NCBI GenBank assembly: GCA_036927565.1
Contig: JAYESD010000002.1
Span: forward strand, 224,523,605-224,587,604
Length of the DNA: 64,000 nt
Direction of reading: 5' to 3'
From: Tuctoria greenei
Lineage: Eukaryota; Streptophyta; Magnoliopsida; Poales; Poaceae
Under the pieces are notes generated by a model, which searched no databases, was not told the DNA's origin, and was given only the letters and a program-made list of their open reading frames with translations. Positions 40,487 to 50,579 of this stretch are shown here, one piece after another. The position numbers were made by a program, and so were the translations under genes. Within the stretch, counting starts at the first letter, position 1; each line of letters begins with the position of its first letter.

Positions 40487-41400
40487 CTATTTGTTGTTTA
40501 GACCCCCTGATATACGGGTAGTCTGGGCAGCATCGGAACCAATTTGGACGACTTTGACGGGAATGTCGGTGTCGCCGCTTGGTTGCACACGAGGTGCGGA
40601 GGTAGAGCCTTTGTGATGAATGCTTGGAGGATTCGCAGCTGGCTCCTTACCAGATGCTTCCTCTTGCACTATGGTAAGTGCATAGAGTTCTTCTAGTGCA
40701 GTAACTCCTGCGGTACCGTCTCCGCGGATCCGGAGAACGCTCGTGGGTGTTGGCATCTTCAACACCAAGTAACCATAATGGGCAGCAGCCATAAAGTTGT
40801 ATCGATCCGGTCTACCAAAAATGGCATTGAAAGGAAGATTGATCTACACAACGTCGAAAACCAGTTTCTCAGTTCTGTAGTTCTCCCAGGTCCCGAAGGT
40901 CACTAGGAGTGTAATGGAACCAAGAGGAGTAATGGTTCCTGGACCTACTCCGGAGAATGGTTGGGATGGGTGAAGGTCCGAAGGCCAGAGCTGAAGCTTA
41001 ACGAAAGCTTTGAAGCTTATGAGGTTTAGCCCGGAACCTCCGTCCACCATTACATGGTGGATTTGGATATTGTTAATGGTGGGTGACACCATCAATGGGA
41101 GTTGACCAGCCCGATCATGTTTCGGGGGTAGTCCGAAGCATCGAAAATGATGCGTGTATCCATCCACTTCCGAAGTGGTTCTGCCTTAGCAGCGGGAGCT
41201 ACCATGGCCATGTCCCGCCGCATTGTCTTGAGGATGCGGCGAGAGGTGATGTGCCAAGAACCACCATAGATGTTGTTCAAGGTCTTCTGACGTTCATTGT
41301 CAGAGACGTCGGAATCATCGTCGATGGTGTTGTAAACGGCTTTCGAGACCTTTTTGGGGGCCTGGAAACCTAGCTCCTCTTGAGCCGGAGCTTCGTCGAC
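40487..41400 (-). pseudogene. Tat-2 aspartic protease region
   Basis: Minus strand. DDDSDVSDNERQKTLNNIYG, GSWHITSRRILKTMRRDMAM, a frameshift near 41110, then AGQLPLMVSPTINNIQIHHV, the active-site motif VDGGSGLNLISFKAF, SITLLVTFGTWENYRTEKLV, a stop near 40843, INLPFNAIFGRPDRYN, and YGYLVLKMPTPTSVLRIRGD to the stop at 40487-40489. Confidence 0.83.
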
Positions 41401-42894
41401 TTTTTGTTTTTCTTCCCTTTGAGGAAAAGGAGCTTTTTCCTGGCGCTTGTTATAGCGCTCGGCAAGGTTCTGGACCTCCCGACACTCTTCCAAGTTGTGT
41501 CGGTTCGTCTTGTGAATCAGACACCATGCTTTGGAACTGTTGCCGTCTTCTGATGAAGGTTGAGGTCGCTTCTCGAGGAGTGGCCCTCGGCTTCTAGGAG
41601 CAGCAGCAGCAGCTGGAGCACCGGTTGATGGCTCCTTTTTGCCATTGGGCTTCTTTTTCTTCTTGCCACTACCAGAGGTAGCGGCTTCAGTTTTGGAGGA
41701 CTTCTGGTTGGCCTCCGGAGCTGGCTTGGAGTGCATTTCACAGCCCTCCGCAGCTCTAGCACATTTGTCGGCTAGGCTAAAGAGTTCCGTGACGCTGGTA
41801 ACTTATTTAATGCCCAGCTTCTCTAGCATCTTCTTATCTCAAACATCCTGTTTGAATGCAAAGATAACAGAGGAGCTCGAGATTGAGGGAATGGTATTTC
41901 GTACCTGAGAGAACCGCTGGATGATGGACCGTAGCGATTCCCTCGATGTTTGCTTTACAGCAAACATGTCCAATTCAGTGTCGGGCTGGGTGTAGGAGCT
42001 CCCGAAGTTGGCAGTGAATTGTTGGCACAGCTCCGCCCAACTATTGTTGGAGTCAGGTGGAAGACTCATGAACCATGACCTTGTAGTCCAAGTTAAAGCC
42101 ACCGGGAAGTAATTAGCCATTACAGCCTCATCACTCCCCGCTGCCAGTATGGCAGTAGAGTAGATTTGAAGAAATTCAGTAGGGTTGACAGTCCTATCGA
42201 ATTTCTCCGGTAAGTGGGGCCCGAACTTCTATGGCCACCTGACCATACGTAAGTGCATGGCCAGGGCAGAACAGCCTCCTCCCACTCTGTGAGGAGCGGG
42301 GTTGTCCTGAGCTTCTCTCTTCTCACGAGCGCGCTCAATGTGGACACGGTCGTCCTGTTGCCGGTAAAGGCGATCCAGTTCTGACCGCAGGTCATGAGTC
42401 GGAATCCTGGTAATTGTATGGGTGCGTCGTGCCCCGGGAGGCAATGAAGTCACCTGCTGAGATGCAGCATGTCTCCTCTGTTGTGAGACTTGCGGACCAA
42501 GTCGGTCGGACAAGGTCCGCCATTATGAAGGTGCTCGCCCCAAAGGGGGAAGACCTTGGTTGCTGATGCCTGCAGCCGCAGCTGCGACCAGGTGGTCTAC
42601 ATCAGCTCTCCACTTCTCCATAGCACCCTGGGGTGCACCAGGAGGCGGTGGGCATTGTAGAAGAGCTCACGCAGCAACGAGCGCGTGCTCGGGGTTGTTG
42701 TTTGTCGAAGCAGTGATCCACGCAGATGCTCCATCTTGTTGACCAGCATTGTTTGCTAGAACAGATGGTGGTTGTGGTGTCACAGCACCTGCTGGAACAA
42801 TAGTACATGTTGGTTGTTGGACGTGGGAGGGATTTCCTCCGGCAGGTTGTCCAGCGTGGTTGCCATTGGAGGATCCAGCAGATGAATTCACCAT
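41401..42894 (-). pseudogene. Tat-2 gag
   Basis: Minus strand, ATG at 42894-42892. MVNSSAGSSNGNHAGQPAGG (Ala/Pro/Gln-rich), a stop near 42667, HLVAAAAAGISNQGLPPLGR, RIPTHDLRSELDRLYRQQDD, then the gag core MANYFPVALTWTTRSWFMSL, SWAELCQQFTANFGSSYTQP, SIIQRFSQVRNTIPSISSSS, SLADKCARAAEGCEMHSKP, the Lys-rich SGSGKKKKKPNGKKEPS and the zinc-finger-like WCLIHKTNRHNLEECREVQN. Collinear with Tat-1 gag over its whole length but with different breaks. Confidence 0.87.
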
Positions 42895-42914
42895 CTTTTG
42901 ATCTCGGAATTGTG

Positions 42915-42937
42915 CCCCCCCCTTCCTGGCACGCCAA
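42915..42937 (-). other. Primer-binding site of Tat-2
   Basis: Minus strand TTGGCGTGCCAGGAAGGGGG, one base from the LTR; the Tat-1 form differs at a few bases. Confidence 0.83.
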
Positions 42938-42938
42938 A

Positions 42939-43784
42939 TGTCGAAGTGTTTGATACGACACTTCCCCCAGACCCGCGATGAAGCAGCCCGCGGAGGTTCT
43001 TTTGTAGTTGGGACACACAGAGATCATGATCAAGATGGTGACCTCAGAGATTACGTGGTTCGGGCCGCCTGAGCGTAACACCCTACTCCACGGGGTTTGT
43101 GTTGTTGTATTGCGAGTTGGTCGGCTGGGATAAGATTGAATCCGCTTGTCCCTGATGTTCGAGCGGTGCAACCCTTTTATAGTTCTAAGGACTGACCGTT
43201 ACAAAGCTTGCCTGGCCCGACATGTGGCTCTGGCGTTCTTAATGACCTAATACACTGTCTAGAGAGTATTAAGTATAATTAATAGTGTGATAACGTGCCT
43301 TCATGGCAGTCTTACCCTATTAACAGTGCACTAATCGTGTGTCATTAATACGGCATTAATGACACATTATCAAGCCTTGTAACAGCTGCTTTAACCATCC
43401 TTGAATCTTTGTAATGGACGTGATCGCCTGCTTGTATTTTTGTTGGTGATGAAGGTCCGGAGGCTCCACACATAGAAGATCCAGAGCTCTCCCTTGCGGG
43501 AGGGTAGGTCTGGGGTCGCTATATACGTGTCATCATCGGAGCTCCTCTCTGACGGGGGCTAGGTCCGGGGCTGTTGTACACGTGTAGTCGCCGGAGCTTC
43601 CCATGGTTGGGAGTTTAGTTCCAGTCTTATTTTACACGTGTTAACCTGGGAGCCAACCACGTGAGGGGAGTGGGTCCGGTGCAGCGTGACATGTCGGTCC
43701 TGCAAGGGCCTTCGACTCTGACGGGTGGAACTTTCTTGCACTTTTTGTGGTATCGCGGGGTACCCGCTACGTAGGGTACCGACA
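42939..43784 (-). repeat. 5' LTR of Tat-2
   Basis: 846 bp, plus-strand TGTCGAAGTG to GTACCGACA. Minus-strand TATA box (CTTTTATA on plus) at 43174-43181. CACGTG-type boxes at 43524 (TACGTG), 43579, 43635 and 43658; the first three are spaced 55-56 bp. Confidence 0.93.
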
Positions 43785-43806
43785 GTAAGAAAATACAATA
43801 TCAACA

Positions 43807-44150
43807 TTAAGGATAACTTACATCCTCATGATTCAATCTATATTCCCAGGCGCTCCAAAGATGCTCGCATACATAATAACCGCATAAGACGCTCCCAGGA
43901 GGCTGCTTGGGATAAGGACAATATGTTGATATATGCAATGCATCCTTATTAGGAGGGCTCTGACTGCCAAGTTGTTTCACGTAAAACCGCCAAGCCATGT
44001 AATACAAGGAATGTCATATAAAACTTGTCAACACATTCTAAACGTGTGTAAATTAAAAGTATCGAATAATCATAAAATTTCCAAATGGAAAGGAAATCTT
44101 TGTAATGATCTGGTTGGTAATAGGTTGAGTCCAAGACCGTTGCCAAACTA
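43807..44150 (-). pseudogene. CACTA-2 second gene, Ulp1-like peptidase part
   Basis: Minus strand, two overlapping frames. The upstream one reads ATVLDSTYYQPDHYKDFLSI, like the Ulp1 segment around the catalytic Asp. The downstream one reads CPYPKQPPGSVLCGYYVCEH, matching the Q-P-x-G-x-x-C-G-x-Y-V motif around the catalytic cysteine of C48 (Ulp1/SENP) peptidases. The histidine segment would be in the broken stretch upstream. Plant CACTA and Mutator-like elements are known to carry such domains. Tat-2 interrupts it 22 bp beyond the fragment. Confidence 0.7.
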
Positions 44151-44257
44151 GTGTTGGCTTGATAAAGATCATTATGTAGTGTTTACTGCACACGTACAAA
44201 CACATGTGTTAAGTTAACAATTAGCAATAATTTCTATTTTAATGTCATGTGTCGAAC

Positions 44258-44640
44258 TTACTCGAAGTGGTACAGAGTCTTTACGAGGTCCTTGCCATCT
44301 CTGACAAAGTTGAACATGGCATGTCCTATGTAAGCTGCAATATTTGCCCTTTTAACCTCCTTTTTGTTTGTGATTGAATTTTCAAATTCTTTTATTGTCA
44401 GTTTTTTGTACTCTTTTGAGTTCCTTTCCTCAAAGTCAAAATTCATCTTTGCAATCACTGTAGGGTCAAGGATACCTGTATTGGTGTTAAAATTTTCATT
44501 ATCTTTGTATTGCTTCCTATTGAAGAAGTCCATAATTGTTATAATCTCATGACATTTGTATGCGTATAGTAAGAAAAGCAAATACCAAATTTTAGAGGCA
44601 CTTATAAGCACTAGATGAGTATCAAGTTGATTTCGAGCAT
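44258..44640 (-). pseudogene. CACTA-2 second gene, middle part
   Basis: Minus strand. MDFFNRKQYKDNENFNTNTG, ILDPTVIAKMNFDFEERNSK, ANIAAYIGHAMFNFVRDGKD. Fits the region that leads into the Ulp1-like domain in grass CACTA second proteins; no motif that decides on its own. Confidence 0.5.
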
Positions 44641-44736
44641 GCCTCGATGGAAAAGGCTATGTACATCTTCAAAGAGAAGGACTCGTTTGTCTACTCCAAT
44701 GCTCCAGAATGCTTGTTTTGGCACACGAAATTTGAC

Positions 44737-45420
44737 TTAAGAAAGATCGTATGTTATTCTGACAGTGATGTACCACTCGTGCATTCTTTTGAGGGAGACA
44801 GGTTGTTCGTGAAGTTGTACTGATGTGATGAACGGCTTTCCATTCTCATATTCAGGAAAAATGTCAAGAATCTTGTATATTGGAACTTCTGGTTTAACTA
44901 AAGTCGTCTCCTGATTATATTTCATACCGTCTTCTTCCCACTCCTCAATATTTTCTAATGTTGGCTCATGGGAAGCACGAGATGCATTAGATGTTTTAAT
45001 TTTTGCTTTCAAAATTTTCAAATATTGTGACACTTCTTTAGAAAGTTTCTTATTATCGTATGAGCTAACTTTCACAGACACTTCTGACATAGGAGTAATC
45101 GTTAGAAGTTGGACACTAGCTTGTTGTTGAACCTATTGTTCAACTGATTGCTCTTTACTACCAGCATCTTGCTCTCGTACTGCTTCAAGCTATTGTTCAA
45201 CTGTTTGCTCTTTACTGCCAGCAGCTTGCTTTGGTACTACTTCAAGTTGTTGTTTAACTGGTTGCTCTTGGTTATCTTTACTAGAAAGGTTAATCATCAT
45301 TGCTAGACATAGCGAGAGTGGATCTTCCTGGACTTTTGGCTTAGAAGATGGGGTTGCAGTCTTTTGAGATGCAATGGGACTAGACATTGGCTCATCATCC
45401 AACACAATATCGCTTCAGTG
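44737..45420 (-). pseudogene. CACTA-2 second gene, DUF8039-like part
   Basis: Minus strand. A Gln/Thr-rich repeat region (QEQPVKQQLEVVPKQAAGSK), then a frame with DIFPEYENGKPFITSVQLHE and VSLKRMHEWYITV, resembling the segment ending in MRRLHEWYM that I know from plant CACTA-associated second proteins. Stops around 45130-45190 break the link. Confidence 0.6.
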
Positions 45421-45689
45421 CCAAAAGATTAATTGGTTGACAGTTTGCCCTAGAGTCGTGATCCTCTCATGTGTGATGTGGTCTATTTCATAATCTTCAT
45501 AATCATTATCAATAATCTGAAGAACTTGCACCACAGCATAATAAAACAGAAGTGGATTGCCGTTGAAGTTACGATTAGGCTTTGCCGTAGCAGTGGCAAA
45601 CTATTTGGTTTTGTTCCCTACTCTGCCGATCGAGACAAGAAGACAACAAGATCTGTCCTTAACAATATCATCGACAGGGAACCATTGGG

Positions 45690-46801
45690 TTGACCCTGAG
45701 CCTGGCACATAACCTATGCTGCTAGGTTAGGCAGTTGGAGATACCAAATGCTTCTTTGCCATGGGAACCATCCGTGTATTTGGTGCCACTAGTTGTCCTG
45801 ATTCTCTTAGTTGATCCATTATTTCTTTCACATTTTCCTTGACCTTTTGAGCAATAGTCTCATCAAGTGTCTTCTTGAACTTCTCACGTTTCTATATGAC
45901 TCTTTATCCTTCGGGAAACCATCTCTCTAGGACATCTTAGAAAAGATTGCTCGAACCCGTCCACTGTGTTCAGGGTTTCCTAGGATAGCTGTAAGTTGAT
46001 CATTCTTCCTCTTCGGCTGAAGAGACCCTTCTATTGCTTTTCATTTACTTCTTTCATTTTTGCGCTACTTCGTTCACAGAGTCGAACTTTTCATGGTTTC
46101 CCTCGCTGGTCAAAACTGACTGAGCGAAGACCCACCGCTGAGTTCCTCATCGCATCGTTCTAACAGGCGAGGATTTCCCTTACTAGTAGTTTCCCCTAAT
46201 ATTGTATTCTATCTTTGGAGGCATATTCGACAGACCGCAAGCAATGATGGTATTTGTTCTTTTTGTCAAGCTCTAACCTGGATTCACTTATGGCTTTAGC
46301 CGTAGGTAAGGTCTTTTCACAAACAAATTCTTGCCACTAAGCTTGTGTGATTTTTCCCATCTTCTTCGGGCTAGGGACCTTATCGGCGTTAACATCAGGA
46401 TTCTTTTCACTCTTCCAGTCACAAAAATTCTTTCCGTAAAACACCAATGTTCCTTTCTTTACAGCTTCTTCCGTTCCTTTCGGGAACATGAATTGTTTCT
46501 TTATCCTCTCCCACAACTCATTCTTGTTCTCTTCAGGTAATTTTCTACAATTCTTGGTTGTGACCGGCACGAGCTCTCTAACAAGACAACCACATGTATT
46601 TCGGTACCTTGTAACTGAATCTAGTGGTTCCTTGGGAAGCCCACCTGAACTGACACTTATTATGTATATGATGCAGTTCAATGGACCCTTATTGCGACCT
46701 TGTTGCCCTCGTTTTTGCTTGAGTGAATCTGAGGATTCAGCCATTGGAGAACCTTCTGCGGTTTTAGGAGCCGAAGTCACCTCGTTGTCTTTGCAATTAA
46801 T
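45690..46801 (-). pseudogene. CACTA-2 second gene, En/Spm transposase_24-like part
   Basis: Minus strand, starting at the splice acceptor near 46801. Conserved segments: LKQKRGQQGRNKGPLNC, GGLPKEPLDSVTRYRNTCGC, LVRELVPVTTKNCRKLPEEN, KNELWERIKKQFMFPKGTEE, FVCEKTLPTAKAISE, KRKNDQLTAILGNPEHSGRV. This series is characteristic of Ptta/En/Spm-type proteins of grasses. Stops begin near 46337 and recur. It would bind the element's own subterminal repeats. Confidence 0.75.
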
Positions 46802-46886
46802 CTAGGTATAAGAGAATTATAGGACTTCATATGCTTGACAACAAACACTAACTTAAACTGCTGGAGTTAAGATTCGTGATCCATAC
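46802..46886 (-). other. Intron in the CACTA-2 second gene
   Basis: 85 bp, minus-strand GCCGGGGAG|GTATGG donor and TATACCTAG|ATTAAT acceptor. Confidence 0.6.
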
Positions 46887-47090
46887 CTCCCCGGCAGGAT
46901 CATATTCCAAGTCGAGATCCACTGAAGTCTTTTTAATTTTTATATTTGGAAAAGGGTCCTATGGACTGTGAAATGAGTCTGGACTGCTGGGGTCACAAAA
47001 CTCCATATTACCTTCTTCATTGTTACTACCAGCACCAGTCTTCTTAGAGCTGTCTATGCTAGAACTAATAAGACAAAAAATATGTCCCAC
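46887..47090 (-). pseudogene. CACTA-2 second gene, acidic upstream exon
   Basis: Minus strand SSIDSSKKTGAGSNNEGNME, then a stop, PFPNIKIKKTSVDLDLEYDP, ending AGE at the splice donor. Acidic EYDP-type segments commonly precede the transposase_24-like part. Confidence 0.5.
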
Positions 47091-47870
47091 TTATATAGCA
47101 TAAAACATGAGAAGAAGAGGCAAAATACTAATTAATAGGAGAAATATTGTAATAGTAGATATTAAGTGTGGCACCACAATCAATTAATCATATATGTGTC
47201 AGTAAGGAATTGTGCATGAGCATATTAAAATGACAAGTCTTAAACCAACAAGGAAAAAAATTAAAAGCATGTTGCGCAACCAATAAGTTTGGCTTGAATT
47301 CACATAGGACCAAGATGCAGTCAGAGGAACTAAAGACCAAAACAAGGAAAGGCAATTAAAACTGAATCAGATAGTTTACAAGTAATAATAGCTAAGGGAA
47401 CAGAAAAGTTTTAGTGTTTTACTTGTGCAACTAAAATTAACACCAAATAATCAATAATGTACATAACAACTAGACATACAAATGCAATCACTGAATTGAA
47501 GGATTCAAATGACACTCCAAATTGAAGGCTTTAAATGCAAGATGTCTTTCTTCTTTATCTGATTTAAGCAAGATGTTTCTCTTCCTTATCTAACTTGAGC
47601 TGAATGGTTAACACTCCAAATTCCCAGTAAGCATGATTGTTGACTGCTGGTACAAAACTTCACGAAAAAACAAAGAAAATGGGAGATAGAGGAAGGGGGG
47701 AGGGTAAGGGCTGAATACATAACTGAAGGCAGCTAGCGCAATTTTGATTCACGTGCTTGACAATCGTCAGTATCAGATGTATGCAGTAACCTTATAATAG
47801 TATTATTGTTGTACTGCAACTAGTCCCTAGAAAAACCTACCATCAACAGGAACAACTCCTTCCCGGATCC
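47091..47870. other. CACTA-2 internal non-coding DNA
   Basis: AT-rich, no gene seen. The words AAATGCAAGATGTCTTTCTTC and AAGCAAGATGTTTCTCTTCC near 47532-47590 are a short imperfect duplication. Confidence 0.5.
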
Positions 47871-47875
47871 AGCAC

Positions 47876-48260
47876 ATGAACATAACGCTTGTGCAGTCCA
47901 TCAGCGCACATGTCCCGATAGCGGCATTTTCACGAACACCACGCGGACACTGCCGCAGCCTCCCTTCCCCTCCCCAGTCGCTTTACCCCTCCATTCTCAT
48001 CCAGATGTCCGCTCCCCCAGAAAACAAAAACAAAACCAAAACAGGCGGTGAAGCCATCAGCGACCGGGTACCTGGGGATCTCCCGACGTGCCGACGTACT
48101 GGCAACGGCGACAGCGTCGAGGGCGGCGAGGACGAAGCTCGGTGGCAAGAGGGCACAGCGAGGTCGAAGCTCGATGGCGAGGGCGGCGAGGATGAAGCTC
48201 GAAGACGAGGGCAAGCTCGGCGGCGAGGGCGATGAGGACTCAGCAGCAAACAAAATTTTG
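47876..48260. other. GC-rich island inside CACTA-2
   Basis: Much more GC-rich than its surroundings. It contains short repeats of GGCGGCGAGGATGAAGCTCG type (48122-48235) that are open on both strands. No recognisable protein. It could be the 5' exon/promoter region of the minus-strand second gene or a captured host fragment. Confidence 0.45.
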
Positions 48261-48339
48261 GCAGCCTGACGGCGTCTAAGTGAAATTTTTGGGGTAAGAT
48301 ATTTTAGTAGGTCGAGCGCTCTTATATAGTCGCATATCT

Positions 48340-48455
48340 TCTCAGGTGGTTACTAATGAAAAACCGCTTGTGTAGAAGACTTATCTCAGGCGGTTATTCA
48401 ATACTAACCGCTTGAGAAGATGCTTTTATCTTAGGTAGAAAAAACCGCCCGAGAA
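48340..48455. repeat. Internal copy of CACTA-2 subterminal motifs (1)
   Basis: TCTCAGGTGGTTACTAATGA, AACCGCTTGTG, CTCAGGCGGTTATT and AACCGCTTGAG show the same inverted-pair layout as the element ends, but in the interior. Confidence 0.75.
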
Positions 48456-49985
48456 GTTGTGTACTAAGTCTAGGCTTAAGTAATATTTTTAATGATAATC
48501 AGGGGCCTTTTAAAAGCCCAAATTTGATTTTCTTGTAATATAATTTAGTATTATAGGTTCTCATTAAATTTCACTTGTGAAAACATTTGAAATTGGTCAG
48601 AACATAAAAAACAAATAACACTATTTATTTGTTGTTTTTCTATCTTGATGAATATAATGATTTTTTCATTGAATTTTTCTATGGAACTTTTTAGTCATCG
48701 TACCAACCTCTATGTTTTTTTAGATTTTTACAAAATTGTTTGAATCAATGTGTGTTCAAAATTTGAAGAATGCCTCATACGTATATGAGAATTTGATTAG
48801 AATGATGGAGAATTTGAATTTTGACATGTTGGAATGCTTAAAAAGATAACAAAATTCATACATGTATAAATAAGACAATATGTTCATACAAACCAATTTC
48901 AGTGGAAGATCCTTTTTTGAGGAGATATAAAAATATGAATAATATGTGAATAAAAATTAATTTGATATTTACCAGAACATTATAGTATTAGGTATATAAG
49001 TTTTAAAATATTTGGTACAGGTGGTAGATATTAATTTTTGAATAATATAGAATAATGTATCATCAAATTATGACTCAATTTGCAGAATCTATAGATGTTT
49101 GAGTATTTATGTTGGAATTTAAATAAAAAGAAGCAAAGAAAAAGAAAACTGAAGAACAGACTCGGGCCTTTATCACAGACGGTTTTTTAATAACAACCAC
49201 CTATGAAAATGTTAAAACCCTCCTTTGAGAAGTTGTGTACTAATTCTAGGCTTAATTAATATTCTTGATGAAAATCAGGGGTCTTTTAAAAGCCCAAATT
49301 CCACTTTCATGTAATATGCTTTAGTATTACAGGTTCCCATTAAATTTCACTTGTGAAAACATTTGAAATTGGTTAGAACATAAAAAAATAAATAACACTG
49401 GTTATTTTTCATTTTTCTATCTTGATGAATATAATGATTTTTTTCACTGAATTTTTCTATGGAACTTTTCAGTCATCATACCAACCTCTTTGTTTTTTTC
49501 CAGATTTTTACAAAATTGTTTGAATCAATGTGTGTTCAAAATTTGAAGAATGTCTTATATGTATATGAACATTTGATTAGAATTATAGATAATTTGAATT
49601 TTTACATGTTGGAATGCTTAAAAATTTAACAAAATTCATACATTATAAATAATAAAATATGTTCATACAAACCAATTTCAGTGGAAGATCCATTTTCTTG
49701 AGAAGATATAAAAATGTGAATAATATGTGAATATAAATTAATTTGATATTTACCAAAACATTACAATGTTAGGTATATAAGTTTTATAATATTTGGTCCA
49801 GGTGGTAGATATTAATTTTTGAAGAATACAGAAAAAAAGTATCATCGAATTTGGACTCAATTTGCAGAATCTATACATGTTTGAGTACTTATATTGGAAT
49901 CTACATAAAAAACTGAAGAGGAGACTCGGACCTTTATCATAGGCGGTTTTTTAATAACAACCGCTTGTGAAAATACTTATCATAG
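48451..49985 (+). repeat. Tandem direct repeat of about 770 bp
   Basis: GAGAAGTTGTGTACTAA begins copy A at 48451 and copy B at 49227 (776 bp apart). CTCGG.CCTTTATCA starts at 49161 and 49925 (764 bp apart). The copies agree through long words such as AAATTTCACTTGTGAAAACA and CAAAATTGTTTGAATCAATG. Each copy boundary carries the AGGCGGTTTTTTAATAACAA / AACCGCTTGTGA motif. Confidence 0.88.
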
Positions 49986-50020
49986 GCGGTTCTTTATTAA
50001 AACCCGCCCGTGATAATGGA
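49925..50020. repeat. Internal subterminal-type motifs directly upstream of the transposase promoter
   Basis: ATCATAGGCGGTTTTTTAAT, AACCGCTTGTGA, ATCATAGGCGGTTCTTTATT and ACCCGCCCGTGATAAT end 5 bp before the TATA box. Confidence 0.75.
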
Positions 50021-50024
50021 CGAC

Positions 50025-50033
50025 TATATAAAG
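50025..50033 (+). promoter_or_regulatory. TATA box of the CACTA-2 transposase gene
   Basis: TATATAAAG, about 550 bp before the ATG at 50583; the leader between them may hold an intron. Confidence 0.65.
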
Positions 50034-50579
50034 GGCCTCCCGGGCACCGCAGAAAACCTAACCTGAGAAATTTTACATCGACGTCATCAAGCCGCCAAAA
50101 TTTTCTCTTTTCCGCCCTCCCTTTGCTTCTAGCGTGCGCGCGCCATTTCATTCATTGGTTGATCAAGCTTCAAACAGAGAAAAGGTTCACATGCTTCTTT
50201 TTCCTCTTTGTTAAACAACTTACATCGTTTGTTGGTCCGTTTCACCAGATTTTTGAAAAGTTCGTTGTAACTCTGTTTTGAAGACGCCAGGAGAAGAACT
50301 CGGATTCCTCCCGCTCTAATCTCCTTCGCACAACGGTTCTAAAACAGCAAGGTTCAAAAGAACATTATCCTTCATCATCGCACATGGTTTCAAACATGTC
50401 TTGGACATATCTTTCTTTGTAAAAATTTCAACACCAGAATCCCTTATCTTCTTGCATTATTAATTCTATTATTAAACATACCATTAATGCACATATTAAT
50501 GTAATTGCATTTTATTCATATCGACCTGATCATTTTAAAGCACATTTATTAGTTTATCCATTTTTTCACAGTTTTTCCA

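Larger units (their letters stand above)
31117..43784 (-). mobile_element. Ty3/gypsy element of the Tat lineage, complete, minus strand (Tat-2)
   Basis: 12.67 kb. Minus-strand 5' LTR 43784-42939, primer-binding site 42937-42915, gag from 42894, protease, RT, two RNase H domains and integrase down to about 36900, spacer, plus-strand antisense gene 32505-35772, polypurine tract 31967-31989, and 3' LTR 31966-31117. Target duplication GTAAA / GTAAG. It is inserted in the Ulp1-like part of the CACTA-2 second gene. Pol and gag carry many stops. Confidence 0.93.
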
